Below, piece after piece: positions 31,701 to 40,492 of a stretch of DNA of 42,068 nucleotides (positions within the stretch are counted from its first letter, which is position 1; each line of letters begins with the position of its first letter). Source of the DNA: Roseiarcus sp035606915 (lineage in GTDB: Bacteria; Pseudomonadota; Alphaproteobacteria; Rhizobiales; Beijerinckiaceae); assembly GCA_035606915.1 (NCBI GenBank), contig DATNDU010000052.1:1-42068 (forward strand), given 5' to 3'. Below the pieces are notes generated by a model. That model did no database searches. It was not told where the DNA came from and was given only the letters and a program-made list of their open reading frames with translations. Made by a program: the position numbers and the translations under genes.

Positions 31701-32882
31701 ATGGACACCACAGCGCCCCCGCGCGATGACGCCGCAGATGCGCAATCGCCGTTCTTCACGCCGGAGCATGAAATGCTTCGCGCTCAGGTGCGCCGCTTCG
31801 TCGAGACCGAGGTGAAGCCGCATGGCGAGGCTTGGGAGACGCAAGGCTATGTGCCGCGCGAACTGCTGCGCCGCATGGGCTCTCTGGGCTTCCTCGGCAT
31901 CCGCTATCCCGAGAGCTACGGCGGCTCCGAAATGGACACGCTGGGGAGCGTCGTGCTGGCGGAGGAACTCGGACGCTCGACGTTTTCGGGCGTCGCGATC
32001 ACCACGCTCGTCCATACCGATATGGCCTCCGTGCATGTCTCCAACGCCGGCAGCCAGGCGCAGAAAGCCAAATGGATGCGCAAGATTGTCGCGGGCGAAG
32101 CGATCTGCGCCGTCGCGGTGACGGAGCCCGACGCCGGTTCGGACGTGAAGGCGATCCGCACGACGGCGCTGGAGCAGGAAGGCGGCTTCGTCCTCAACGG
32201 CGCCAAGATGTTCATCACCAACGGCGTCCACGCCGACCTCTACTGCGTCGCCGCCAAGACCGGCGGCGTTGCCGGCGGCAGCAAGGCGGTGACGATGTTC
32301 CTGATCGAAAAGGGAACGCCCGGTTTCCGGGTCGGCCGCGCTCTCGACAAGCATGGTTGGCGGTCGTCAGACACCGCCGAACTGCTGTTTGAGAATTGTT
32401 TCGTCGCCAGAGACGCGGTGCTCGGCGAAGTCGGGCGAGGCTTCTATGCAATCATGCGGAATTTTCAGAACGAGCGCATCGTGATCGCCGCGATGGCGAT
32501 GGGCGAAGCGCTGGCGGCGCTGGAGTTGACCGTCGATTACGTCAAGACCCGCAAGGCGTTCGGCGCGCCATTGTGGGACAAACAAGCCATTCGTCAGCGC
32601 CTGGCGCGGCGCGCCGCCGAGGTCGAAGCCGGGCGCCAACTCGTCTATAGCGCCGCCTGGCGCGACGCGCGCGGGCACGACGTGACTCGCGAAGTGTCGA
32701 TGGCGAAGGCCTATTGCGGCGATCTCGTCAGCGCCGTGATGTATGATTGTCTTCAGTTTCATGGCGGCACGGGCTTCATGCGCGGCACGACGATCGAGCG
32801 CATGGCGCGCGATGCCCGCGTGCAGTCGATTGGCGGCGGCGCCACCGAGGTGATGCTGGACGAGGTCGCCAAGCGGCTCTGA
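31701..32882 (+). CDS. Acyl-CoA dehydrogenase
   Basis: A 393-residue flavoprotein with the family blocks in order: N-terminal helical domain (ITTLVHTDMAS), the beta-domain motifs AVAVTEPDAGSDVKAIRTTA and GFVLNGAKMFITNG, RSSDTAELLFENCFV, and the C-terminal NERIVIAAMAMGEA and LQFHGGTGFMRGTTIERMARDARVQ-type segments. It should oxidise an acyl-CoA to the enoyl-CoA and pass electrons to ETF. ATG 31701 has AGGAAG at 31689-31694. It stands alone, convergent with the copper regulator. Chain-length or branched-chain preference cannot be assigned. Confidence 0.9.
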   Translation: MDTTAPPRDDAADAQSPFFTPEHEMLRAQVRRFVETEVKPHGEAWETQGYVPRELLRRMGSLGFLGIRYPESYGGSEMDTLGSVVLAEELGRSTFSGVAITTLVHTDMASVHVSNAGSQAQKAKWMRKIVAGEAICAVAVTEPDAGSDVKAIRTTALEQEGGFVLNGAKMFITNGVHADLYCVAAKTGGVAGGSKAVTMFLIEKGTPGFRVGRALDKHGWRSSDTAELLFENCFVARDAVLGEVGRGFYAIMRNFQNERIVIAAMAMGEALAALELTVDYVKTRKAFGAPLWDKQAIRQRLARRAAEVEAGRQLVYSAAWRDARGHDVTREVSMAKAYCGDLVSAVMYDCLQFHGGTGFMRGTTIERMARDARVQSIGGGATEVMLDEVAKRL

Positions 32883-32899
32883 GGCGCGGCGGCCGAGTG

Positions 32900-33295
32900 T
32901 CAGCGCGGCGCGCCTTCGAGCTGTTCCAGGATCGGGCAATCGGGGCGCTCGTCGCCGTGGCAACGCTCGACCAAATGGCGCAGCGTCGAGGCCATGCCCT
33001 GCATCTCGGCGATGCGCCGGTCGAGGTCGGCCAGATGCGCGGCGGCGAGCTTCAGCACTTCGCGGCTCGGCCGCCGGCGATCGCGCCAGAGCGCCAGCAG
33101 CGTGGCGATCTCCGCCATCGAAAACCCGAGTTTTCGGGCGCGGCCGATGAATCTGAGTTCATGCACCTCGTGCTCGCCATAATCGCGATAGCTGTTGTCG
33201 CGCCGGGTGGCAGGCGGCAGCAAGCCGATCGCCTCGTAATGCCGGATCATCTTGGCGCTGACGCCCGAAGCCTCGGAAGCGGCGCCGATGTTCAT
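32900..33295 (-). CDS. cueR: CueR/HmrR-type Cu(I)-responsive MerR regulator
   Basis: A 131-residue MerR protein starting MNIGAASEASGVSAKMIRHY. The metal loop CHGDERPDC places cysteines at 112 and 120, the positions used by CueR for Cu(I), followed by CPIL. It activates the divergent copper ATPase gene by distorting a 19-bp-spacer promoter, for which a perfect operator is present. ATG 33295 gives the canonical N terminus; a 21-codon extension upstream is not needed. Confidence 0.93.
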   Translation of the reverse strand: MNIGAASEASGVSAKMIRHYEAIGLLPPATRRDNSYRDYGEHEVHELRFIGRARKLGFSMAEIATLLALWRDRRRPSREVLKLAAAHLADLDRRIAEMQGMASTLRHLVERCHGDERPDCPILEQLEGAPR

Positions 33296-33308
33296 GATTC
33301 GAAGCCCC

Positions 33309-33339
33309 TTGACCTTCCCATGATAGGAAGGTGTAGCGC
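33309..33339 (+). promoter_or_regulatory. CueR operator/promoter of copA
   Basis: ACCTTCC (33312-33318) and GGAAGGT (33326-33332) form a perfect 7-7-7 CueR box. It is embedded between -35 TTGACC (33309-33314) and a weak -10 TAGCGC (33334-33339), giving the overlong 19-bp spacer typical of MerR-activated promoters. Confidence 0.88.
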
Positions 33340-33380
33340 TGACGACGAAATCGCGCAAGCCGCCTATCAGGAGTTCGCTG

Positions 33381-35906
33381 GTGACCGATCACGCCTCACA
33401 CCGACACGCCGCCGCCGATGCGGTCATCAAACTGTCTGAACCGCCGCTGATGCCGGGCCAAGCGCGCGACCCCGTCTGCGGCATGGCCGTCGATATCGCG
33501 AGCGCCCAGGCGGTCGCCGAACACGCTGGCGTCAAATATTATTTCTGTTGCGAGGGCTGCCGCGAAAGCTTCCTCGCCGATCCCGACGCTTTCTCGAAAA
33601 AAGCGTCGCCAAGCGCGGCCGAGGCCAATCTGGCGACCGACCCGGTCTGCGGCATGAAGGTCGACCCCGCCAACGCCAGGCACATGACGCGGCACGGCGG
33701 ACAAAGCTATTACTTCTGCTCCGGCCGTTGTCGAGAAAAGTTCGAGGCCGACCCGGCGCGCTATCTGGCGCCGGCCCCGGCGAAGCACGACTCAGCGCCG
33801 GGGACGATTTTCACCTGTCCGATGCATCCCGAGATCCGCCAGGTCGGGCCGGGCGCTTGCCCGATCTGCGGCATGGCGCTGGAGCCGGAGGTCGCCTCGC
33901 TCGACGCCGGCCCCAATGTCGAGCTGCTCGATATGACGCGGCGCTTCTGGATCGCGCTGGCGCTGTCGGTTCCCGTCTTCGTGCTTGAAATGGGCGGCCA
34001 TCTCGTCGGCGCGCATCTCGGCGCTATTTCGACCTGGATACAATTCGCGCTCGCGACGCCCGTCGTCCTTTGGGCGGGCTGGCCGTTTTTCGAGCGTGGC
34101 TGGGCTTCGCTGAAGTCGCGCAACCTCAACATGTTCACCCTGATCGCGATGGGGGTCGGCGTCGCTTGGACCTACAGCGTCGTCGCCACCCTCGCCCCGG
34201 GCCTGTTCCCGGCGGCGTTTCGCGACGCGCATGGCGCCGTCGCCATCTATTTCGAGGCGGCGGCGGTCATCACCGTGCTGGTGCTGCTGGGCCAAGTGTT
34301 GGAGCTGCGGGCGCGCGAGCAGACCGGCGGCGCGATCCGCGCCTTGCTCGACCTGACGCCAAAGACCGCGCGCCGCCTCAGCGCCGACGGCGGCGAGGAC
34401 GAGGTGGCGGTTGCGGCGGTCGCGGTCGGCGACCGTTTGCGCGTGCGGCCGGGTGAGAAGACGCCGGTCGACGGTGAAATCGTCGAGGGGCGCAGCGCCA
34501 TCGACGAGTCGATGGTCACCGGCGAATCGATGCCGGTGAGCAAAGGCGTCGGCGACAAGGCGATCGGCGGCACGCTCAACCAGTCCGGCGCGTTCGTGAT
34601 GCGCGCCGAAAAGATCGGGCGCGACACCATGCTGGCGCAGATCGTGCAGATGGTGGCGGCGGCGCAGCGAAGCCGCGCGCCGGTGCAGCGGCTGGCCGAC
34701 CAGGTGGCAGGCTGGTTCGTGCCGCTGGTGATCGCCATCGCTGTCGTTGCGTTTCTCGCCTGGGCGACGTTCGGGCCGCAGCCGCGCTTCGCCTTTGGCC
34801 TCATCGCGGCGGTGTCCGTGCTGCTGATCGCCTGTCCCTGCGCGCTGGGGCTGGCGACGCCGATGTCGATCATGGTCGGCGTCGGCCGCGGCGCGCATTT
34901 GGGCGTGCTGATCCGCAACGCCGAGGCGCTGGAGCGCTTCGAGAAGGTCGACACGGTGGTCGTCGACAAGACCGGCACGTTGACTGAGGGCAAGCCGAAG
35001 CTGGTGGCCATCAAGCCCGTGTCGCTGCATGAAGACGAACTGTTGCGCCTTGCCGCCAGCGTCGAAGCTTTGAGCGAACATCCGCTGGGTCTGGCGATCG
35101 TGCGCGCCGCCAAGCAGCGCGGGCTCGCTTTGGCGCCGGCGCAAGGCTTCGATGCGCCGGCCGGCAAGGGCGTAACGGCGACCGTCGAGGGCCGCCGCGT
35201 CACGCTCGGCAATTCGGCGATGATGCGCGCCGAGGCGATCGGCGTGACGAGCCTCGAAGCCGCGGCCGATGCGCTGCGCGCCGACGGCGCGACGGCGATC
35301 TTCGCAGCGCTCGACGGCGTGGCGGCGGGCGTTGTCGCCATCGCCGACCCGATCAAGCCGACGACGCCGGCGGCGGTGCAGGCGCTGCGCCGGATGGGTT
35401 TGCGCCTGGTCATGCTGACCGGCGACAACGGCGCCACGGCGCAAGCGATCGCGCGCCGGCTCGGCATCGAGGACGTCAGGGCCGAGGTGTTGCCGCAGGA
35501 CAAGGGCAAGGTCGTCGAGGGCTTGCGCCAGCAGGGGCGCATCGTCGTCATGGCCGGCGACGGCGTCAACGACGCGCCGGCGCTGGCGGCGGCCGATGTC
35601 GGCGTCGCCATGGGCGCGGGCGCCGATGTGGCGATCGAAAGCGCCGGGGTGACGCTGCTGAGCGGCGATCTCAACGGCCTCGTCGTCGCGCGCCGGCTGT
35701 CGCAGGCGACGATGCGCAACATCAGGCAGAACCTGTTCTTCGCCTTCGTCTACAACGCCGCCGGCGTGCCGATTGCGGCGGGCGCGCTGTATCCCGTCTT
35801 CGGCTTGCTGTTGTCGCCCGTCGTCGCGGCGGCGGCGATGGCGCTCTCCTCCGTCAGCGTCGTCAGCAACGCGCTGCGACTGCGCCATCAGAGGCTGACG
35901 AACTGA
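33381..35906 (+). CDS. copA: Cu(I)-exporting P1B-type ATPase with two YHS domains
   Basis: An 841-residue P1B ATPase. Instead of HMA domains, the N terminus has two YHS domains (DPVCGM..., about residues 29-75 and 86-132) and a heavy-metal-binding CPMHPEI...CPICGM motif (about 144-170). The ATPase core has CPC (Cys485-Pro-Cys487) in the transport helix, DKTGT with phosphorylated Asp529, SEHPLG, and GDGVNDAPAL. It expels Cu(I) to the periplasm. The start is GTG 33381, with AGGAG at 33369-33373. It is expressed from a CueR-type promoter. Confidence 0.94.
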   Translation: MTDHASHRHAAADAVIKLSEPPLMPGQARDPVCGMAVDIASAQAVAEHAGVKYYFCCEGCRESFLADPDAFSKKASPSAAEANLATDPVCGMKVDPANARHMTRHGGQSYYFCSGRCREKFEADPARYLAPAPAKHDSAPGTIFTCPMHPEIRQVGPGACPICGMALEPEVASLDAGPNVELLDMTRRFWIALALSVPVFVLEMGGHLVGAHLGAISTWIQFALATPVVLWAGWPFFERGWASLKSRNLNMFTLIAMGVGVAWTYSVVATLAPGLFPAAFRDAHGAVAIYFEAAAVITVLVLLGQVLELRAREQTGGAIRALLDLTPKTARRLSADGGEDEVAVAAVAVGDRLRVRPGEKTPVDGEIVEGRSAIDESMVTGESMPVSKGVGDKAIGGTLNQSGAFVMRAEKIGRDTMLAQIVQMVAAAQRSRAPVQRLADQVAGWFVPLVIAIAVVAFLAWATFGPQPRFAFGLIAAVSVLLIACPCALGLATPMSIMVGVGRGAHLGVLIRNAEALERFEKVDTVVVDKTGTLTEGKPKLVAIKPVSLHEDELLRLAASVEALSEHPLGLAIVRAAKQRGLALAPAQGFDAPAGKGVTATVEGRRVTLGNSAMMRAEAIGVTSLEAAADALRADGATAIFAALDGVAAGVVAIADPIKPTTPAAVQALRRMGLRLVMLTGDNGATAQAIARRLGIEDVRAEVLPQDKGKVVEGLRQQGRIVVMAGDGVNDAPALAAADVGVAMGAGADVAIESAGVTLLSGDLNGLVVARRLSQATMRNIRQNLFFAFVYNAAGVPIAAGALYPVFGLLLSPVVAAAAMALSSVSVVSNALRLRHQRLTN

Positions 35907-35926
35907 GCGAACCCGGCGAGGAACGG

Positions 35927-36691
35927 CTACGCAGCATCCGGCGGCCGCCTGGTGCGCGCATCGCCGGCGCGACGGCGATCCCGCGTCATCTCGGGGGTTG
36001 AAGCGCGCCGTTTGCCGACGCGTTTGGCCACGAACGGCAGGGCGGCGAGCGCCAGCAGCAGCAGCACGAGTTTGAGGCTCAGAATGTCGGAAGGCCGCTC
36101 GATGGTCGCCAGTTTGGCGCCCGCCTCCGCGTAAAGGAAGGCGAACGGAGAGGCGCCGACCATCGTCACCAACGCGAACGTTGTGACGCGCATCTGCGTC
36201 AGCCCGACCGCGAGATTGACGACCGAGAACGGGATGATCGGCGTCAGCCGCGCCGCGAACAGCCAGCGCGCCCCGCTCCCGGCGACGCCGCGGTCGACGC
36301 GGGCGACGAAATCGGGAAAGCGCGCGGCCACCGCGTCGCGAAACAGATAACGCGCCCCGAGCATGGCCAGCGTCGCCCCCGCCGTGCTCGACACCGAGAC
36401 CAGCGGCGGCCCCAGCCACGCGCCGAACAGCGCGCCGCCGGCGACGCTGAGCGCCCAAGCGCCGGGCAGGGAAAGCGCGGAGAAAATGAGAAAGGCGAGG
36501 AAATACAGCGCCGCCGCCGCAACCTCGCGCCTGACGACGAAGTCTTGCTGGGCGGTGAGCCAGAGCCGCCAGGAGGCGATATCCTGCGTCGCACTGAGCC
36601 ATGCCGCCGCGCCCAGCAGCAGGAGCAGCGCCAAGCCGCCGAGCGCGAGCCGGCGGTCGAGCCGAGGGGATTTGTTCGCCATAGCCGCCAT
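35927..36691 (-). CDS. TVP38/TMEM64 (SNARE-associated/DedA-like) membrane protein
   Basis: About 254 residues with a first membrane helix (LALGGLALLLLLGAAAWL), then the VTT-domain core: FSALSLPGAWALSVAGGALFGAWLG, RYLFRDAVAARF, TPIIPFSVVNLAVGLTQMR and FALVTMVGASPFAFLYAEAG, and a final helix before an Arg-rich tail. Relatives are thought to be lipid scramblase- or transporter-like. The start is uncertain: ATG 36691 is used, with ATG 36682 and GTG 36721 as alternatives and no clear ribosome site for any. It converges on copA with a 20-bp gap and lies downstream of the COG4705 gene. Confidence 0.85.
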   Translation of the reverse strand: MAAMANKSPRLDRRLALGGLALLLLLGAAAWLSATQDIASWRLWLTAQQDFVVRREVAAAALYFLAFLIFSALSLPGAWALSVAGGALFGAWLGPPLVSVSSTAGATLAMLGARYLFRDAVAARFPDFVARVDRGVAGSGARWLFAARLTPIIPFSVVNLAVGLTQMRVTTFALVTMVGASPFAFLYAEAGAKLATIERPSDILSLKLVLLLLALAALPFVAKRVGKRRASTPEMTRDRRRAGDARTRRPPDAA

Positions 36692-36722
36692 CAATAGCGC
36701 ATCGACAGCGGCCTCGGCCACA

Positions 36723-36764
36723 GGTTCGAATGGGCGTTGCCGAACCGCGCCTCTCGCCCGCGAG
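36723..36764 (-). terminator. Two adjacent small hairpins after the COG4705 gene
   Basis: CTCGC/GCGAG (36753-36764) and GGTTCG/CGAACC (36723-36728 with 36741-36746) form two perfect short stems right after the stop codon, without a T tract. The region begins TGATACGG at the stop, as does the palindromic element at 9662. Confidence 0.4.
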
Positions 36765-36769
36765 CCGTA

Positions 36770-37612
36770 TCAGACTGCGTCCCGTTCCTGTAGCGCGCCT
36801 CGCTGTGCCGACCCGCCGGAGGCCTGGAGCGACGAGGGATGGCGGCCGGCGCGCTGCGGCAATATGACAATCAGAGCGATGATCGCGCACACCAGGACGC
36901 CCGAGGCGTAGTAGCGACTCAAATCCAACCCCCCGAGGGCATAGGGCTTGTCGAGCAGGTCGCCGACCGTCGCGCCGAGCGGGCGCGTGAGAATGAACGC
37001 CGCCCAGAACAGGAAAACCCGCGACACGCTCGTGCGATAATAAAGCACGGCGAGTAGGGCGAGGGCGGTGAGGAACACCAGCGCTCCGCCGCCAAATCCG
37101 AGCGGGGTGTCGTCGGCCATCCAGTCGCCGAGCGCGGTTCCCAGCGTCTGCGAAAATGTTATGGTGAGCCAGTAGAAGATTTCCACCTTCGGCGTCGCCA
37201 CGGTTTGAACATCGATCGAGCCAAGCGTGACATACCAGAGCGCCAGCGAACCGAAGACGCAGACCAGCAGAATCGAGGAGCCGCCGACGTAGCCAATTCC
37301 CAGCGAGCGGTCGAAGAAATCCGCCATCGTCGTGCCCACCATGGTCGAGGCGACGATCGCGATCCAGTAGGCCCATGAGTTGAATCGCTTCAACGACATA
37401 TGCACGATCACCGCGGCGACGAAGATGGCGAGGAAAATCGCGGTTCCGATCAGATAACCGCCATTGTGGGCGTTTTTGTCCGCATGAAGCATGCTCATCG
37501 TCACGGTGTCGCCGCCGGTCTCGCCGAGCGTGGTGGCGAGAATCTTGATGATCCAGAAGCCGAGCGTCACTTCAGGAATTTTGCTCAAGGCGTCGTCTCG
37601 CGTGTGGCTCAT
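36770..37612 (-). CDS. COG4705-family membrane protein with four DUF347 repeats
   Basis: A 280-residue integral membrane protein. Four repeats are visible, each with a Trp or Tyr-Trp, a helix and a T/S-x-GxxxxD motif: LGFWIIKILATTLGETGGD, YWIAIVASTMVGTTMADFFD, FYWLTITFSQTLGTALGDW and LFWAAFILTRPLGATVGDLLD, giving about eight membrane segments. The biochemical function is not firmly known. ATG 37612 has AGAGGA about five bases upstream. It follows the sensor kinase by 144 bp with a TTAG-N7-TTAG site in between. A deleted copy of this gene lies at 40313-40492. Confidence 0.85.
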   Translation of the reverse strand: MSHTRDDALSKIPEVTLGFWIIKILATTLGETGGDTVTMSMLHADKNAHNGGYLIGTAIFLAIFVAAVIVHMSLKRFNSWAYWIAIVASTMVGTTMADFFDRSLGIGYVGGSSILLVCVFGSLALWYVTLGSIDVQTVATPKVEIFYWLTITFSQTLGTALGDWMADDTPLGFGGGALVFLTALALLAVLYYRTSVSRVFLFWAAFILTRPLGATVGDLLDKPYALGGLDLSRYYASGVLVCAIIALIVILPQRAGRHPSSLQASGGSAQRGALQERDAV

Positions 37613-37745
37613 GGTTTCCTCTTTGACGAAGCCGCGCGGGCGGCGGAACGGGCAGGGCTCAGGGCGCGGGAGTCCGCGACGCGGCCGGGATGCGCCATGC
37701 GCGCCCCATGCGGGCGGATGCGCAGACGGGTCTATCGTGGCGGAC

Positions 37746-37760
37746 TTAGCGGAGAATTAG
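37746..37760 (-). promoter_or_regulatory. TTAG-N7-TTAG direct-repeat site upstream of COG4705 gene
   Basis: TTAG at 37746 and 37757 (11-bp period, core TTAGCGGAGAATTAG) is the spacing of tandem OmpR-family half-sites such as the PmrA box. The second half overlaps the stop codon of the sensor kinase. A near-identical core occurs at 40571-40585. Confidence 0.5.
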
Positions 37761-39073
37761 CCCGGAGCCTTCGTCGCCGACCCTAGCTCGACCCGCGCGC
37801 GCGCGCCGTTATGACCGTCGGTGCGGTTTTCCACGGTGAGAGCGAGAGCATGGCGCTCGGCGATGCGGCGCGCAATCGCCAGCCCGAGGCCGGCGCCTTC
37901 TGTATCGTGCGGGGCGCCGCGAAAGAAGCGGTCGAAAATGCGGTCTTCGCAGCCCTTCGGCAGGCCCGGGCCGGTATCGAGGATCTCGACGACGGCGCCG
38001 CTGCTCCCGCCAAGCAGGTTCACGTCGATCGAGCCGCCGGCGGGCGTGTAGCGCACGGCGTTGTCGATCAATGCGCCGAACAGTGTGCGCATATCCGCCT
38101 CGGTCGCCGCAACCCAGGCGGGGCCCCGGATATGCGCGCCGATGTCGACCTTCTTGGCCTCGGCGACCGGCGCCGCGTCGGCCACGCCATCGAGCAGGAT
38201 CGCCCCGACATTCACGGGCTGGCGCTCCGTCGCGCCGGGTCCTTCGAGCCGCGCCAGGCGCAACAACTGATTGACCAGCGCGCTCGCGCGCTTGACGCCC
38301 GCCGCCAGCGCCGCCACGCGCTCAATCGGCGCAGCGGGGCCGGCGGCGAGATTGTCGACCTGTATCTGCATCGCGGCGAGCGGCGTGCGCAACTCGTGCG
38401 CCGCGTCGGCCAGGAACAGCTTCTGCGCGTCGACCGCCGCCCGTAGCCGCTCGATGAGCCCGTTCATGCTCGCCACCAGCGGCCGTATCTCGGCCGGGAC
38501 GCCTTCGAGTGGCAACGGCTCCGTCGCCGTGGCGGTGCGCTTGGCGATTTCGCTCTCCAGCACATCGAGGCGTCGCAGCATGCGGTTCATGGCCCAGCCG
38601 ACGACGAGCCAGGAGAGCGGGATCACGATCAGGATCGGCGCGGCGGCGGCGATGGCCGCGCTGCCGATGATTTCCGCGCGCACGGTTTCGCGCTGGGCGA
38701 CCTGCACCGTCCGGCCACCGCCATGGGTTGCGTAGACGCGCCAGCGCTCGCCATCGGCGTTCACATCCGCAAAGCCAGACCGGGCTTGACGGGCGATGGC
38801 GACGCCGGCAAGCGATTGATGCACCACCCTGCCGCGTTCGTCCCATATCGTGATGGCGAACTGGTCTTCGGGGTCGTGGTCGACCGCCTCCGGCGCGTTG
38901 GCGACCGATACCCCGGTTCCGGCGTTGAGCGCGATCTGGCGAAGCTGTCCGTCGAGGAATTCGTCCGCTTCGCCTCGTACATATCCATAGGCGATGAGGA
39001 TCGTGACGAGGCCGACGACGGTGAGCAGGCCTGTCATCCATAGCAGCGCCGTGCGCCGCAGCGAAGCCGTCAT
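37757..39073 (-). CDS. Two-component sensor histidine kinase (QseC/PmrB-like)
   Basis: A 438-residue membrane sensor: helix 1 (about 10-30), a periplasmic domain of about 110 residues, helix 2 (AAAAPILIVIPLSWLVVGWA), a HAMP-like linker, the DHp box with phospho-accepting His226 (AAHELRTPLAAM), and an ATPase domain with LIDNAVRYTPAGG, DTGPGLP and GAGLGLAIA. ATG 39073 overlaps the response-regulator stop by four bases, so the pair is translationally coupled. The periplasmic stimulus is unknown; copper or cell-envelope stress are guesses from context. Confidence 0.93.
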   Translation of the reverse strand: MTASLRRTALLWMTGLLTVVGLVTILIAYGYVRGEADEFLDGQLRQIALNAGTGVSVANAPEAVDHDPEDQFAITIWDERGRVVHQSLAGVAIARQARSGFADVNADGERWRVYATHGGGRTVQVAQRETVRAEIIGSAAIAAAAPILIVIPLSWLVVGWAMNRMLRRLDVLESEIAKRTATATEPLPLEGVPAEIRPLVASMNGLIERLRAAVDAQKLFLADAAHELRTPLAAMQIQVDNLAAGPAAPIERVAALAAGVKRASALVNQLLRLARLEGPGATERQPVNVGAILLDGVADAAPVAEAKKVDIGAHIRGPAWVAATEADMRTLFGALIDNAVRYTPAGGSIDVNLLGGSSGAVVEILDTGPGLPKGCEDRIFDRFFRGAPHDTEGAGLGLAIARRIAERHALALTVENRTDGHNGARARVELGSATKAPG

Positions 39074-39729
39074 GACTTCGGGGCCATCCACCCCGCGCCG
39101 CGAACGTTGAGAATGACGCCCTTGCCGAATTTGCGCCGTATCGAATGAATGAGGACGTCGACGGCGTTGCTTTCGACCTCCTCGCCCCAGCCATAAATGC
39201 GCTCCTCGATCTGCGAACGCGAGAGGATGCGGGCGGGGCGCTCGATGAGCGCCAGCATCAGGGCGTATTCGCGCGCTGACAGCACGTCGGTCATGCCGTC
39301 GCGGGAGAATTCATGTGTCTCGGTGTTGAGTTCGCTGGCGCCCGCGATCAGAACCGAGGTCGCCCGTCCCGCGCGGCGGCGCATCAGCGCGCGCATGCGC
39401 GCCTGCAACTCGCGCAATTCGAACGGCTTCGCCAGGTAATCGTCGGCGCCGAGATCGAGGCCGGCGACGCGATCGTCGATGCCGTCGCGCGCGGTGATGA
39501 TGAGCACCGGCGTCTCGACGCCCTGGTTTCGCGCCAGCTTGAGAACCGCAAGCCCGTCTTGCCCGGGCAATCCGAGATCGAGCAAAGCGATGGCGTAGCC
39601 GCCCTCGCGCAAGGCGGCTTGCGCTTGCACGCCGTTGCGCACCCAATCGACCGCCATGCCCGCCACTTTCAAGCCGGATACGACCGCTTCGCCGATCATC
39701 GCATCGTCTTCGACGAGCAGAACCCGCAA
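39070..39729 (-). CDS. OmpR-family response regulator (QseB/PmrA-like)
   Basis: A 219-residue regulator with receiver residues Asp8-Asp9 (VEDD), phosphorylated Asp51 (LLDLGLPG), Thr in LIITARD, and Lys in LAKPF, then a winged-helix output domain with SAREYALMLALIERPARILSR and VDVLIHSIRRKFG. It is the partner of the overlapping sensor kinase. This family binds direct repeats spaced 11 bp, which is the spacing of the TTAG pairs found upstream of the COG4705 gene and its deleted copy. It begins 21 bp after the cytochrome c stop, suggesting one transcript. Confidence 0.93.
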   Translation of the reverse strand: MRVLLVEDDAMIGEAVVSGLKVAGMAVDWVRNGVQAQAALREGGYAIALLDLGLPGQDGLAVLKLARNQGVETPVLIITARDGIDDRVAGLDLGADDYLAKPFELRELQARMRALMRRRAGRATSVLIAGASELNTETHEFSRDGMTDVLSAREYALMLALIERPARILSRSQIEERIYGWGEEVESNAVDVLIHSIRRKFGKGVILNVRGAGWMAPKS

Positions 39730-39750
39730 TGATGCACCTTTCGAGTCAAT

Positions 39751-40272
39751 TCAGTTTTGAACCTTCAGCCACGCTTGTTCGGCCGAAGCGGGCAGCTTGT
39801 CCATATGTTTCAGGAATAGCGCGAGCGTCCAGATTTGCTGGTCGGTGAGGCTGAATTTCCAAGCGGGCATTCCCGTCAGTCGGATGCCGTGCTTGATCTT
39901 CCAGAACGAGACGCCATCGGCATCGTCCTCCACCCCGTCGGACGCGAGTTGCGGCGGCAGGGGGTATTCCCCTTTCGCGACCGGCGAGGCCGACGCGGCG
40001 CCCTTTGCCGTCCCGTGGCAGATCGCGCAATGCGTTGCATAGAGGTCTATGCCCGCGATCAGGTTGGCGTCCGTAAGCGCTACCGGGTTGGGGGCCTTTG
40101 GCGCGAGGCGACCAAGGGTCGCATCCAACGACGTGGAGGCCGCCCAGACTTCCAGGGGCAGCGGCGCGCCGTCGGCGCTCGCCGGCATCGCGCCGGATCT
40201 GACGACCAAATAGGCAGTGAGAATCGCGACCAGAACGGTCAACAGCGCGCCTACAACCAAACCCTTCAACAT
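39751..40272 (-). CDS. Membrane-anchored c-type cytochrome
   Basis: A 173-residue protein: N-terminal signal-anchor (LKGLVVGALLTVLVAILTAYLVV), then a single heme domain with CAICH (Cys82, Cys85, His86) and a likely distal Met ligand in IRLTGMPAWKF. The C terminus (WTLALFLKHMDKLP) is a typical class I cytochrome c helix. It should carry electrons at the periplasmic face. ATG 40272 has AAGGA seven bases upstream. It heads the run cytochrome - response regulator - kinase. Confidence 0.9.
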   Translation of the reverse strand: MLKGLVVGALLTVLVAILTAYLVVRSGAMPASADGAPLPLEVWAASTSLDATLGRLAPKAPNPVALTDANLIAGIDLYATHCAICHGTAKGAASASPVAKGEYPLPPQLASDGVEDDADGVSFWKIKHGIRLTGMPAWKFSLTDQQIWTLALFLKHMDKLPASAEQAWLKVQN

Positions 40273-40312
40273 TGCGAGTTCCTTTTGTCGCGTCGGGAAA
40301 GCCCGCGCCGCC

Positions 40313-40492
40313 TGATCTTTGGAGCCAAGCGGCAATCGCCGTCGGCAGTCGGTTGGAAGTGTGACGCTGGCTGAGCCAGCATCCCCTGAGACCATAGGGT
40401 TGGTCGAGCAAGTCGCCAACGATCAAACAGGACATGACTTCGCGCACCTTGTTGGCGGCGACGTCTCGGGGATCGTTGTCGCGGTTATGCAC
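40313..40492 (-). pseudogene. Internally deleted copy of the COG4705 membrane-protein gene
   Basis: Read from 40492 on the minus strand, a short N-terminal-like stretch (AANKVREV, compare LSKIPEV) runs straight into VGDLLDQPYGL, which matches VGDLLDKPYAL of the neighbouring COG4705 protein near its C terminus, then LSQRHTSNRL against LSRYYASGVL. Nearly all of the four-repeat membrane region, about 210 residues, is missing. The frame runs on into the cytochrome gene without a stop. Homology is clear for the C-terminal part, weaker for the first residues. Confidence 0.6.

Noticed and set aside
33296..33358. Longer start for the CueR-type regulator
   Set aside because: The extension would run through the CueR operator, and MNIGAASEASGVSA at 33295 is the canonical MerR N terminus.
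33792..37376. A 1194-codon open frame on the minus strand
   Set aside because: It runs antisense through copA and out of frame through the next two genes, all of which have full family motifs. It is a composition artefact.
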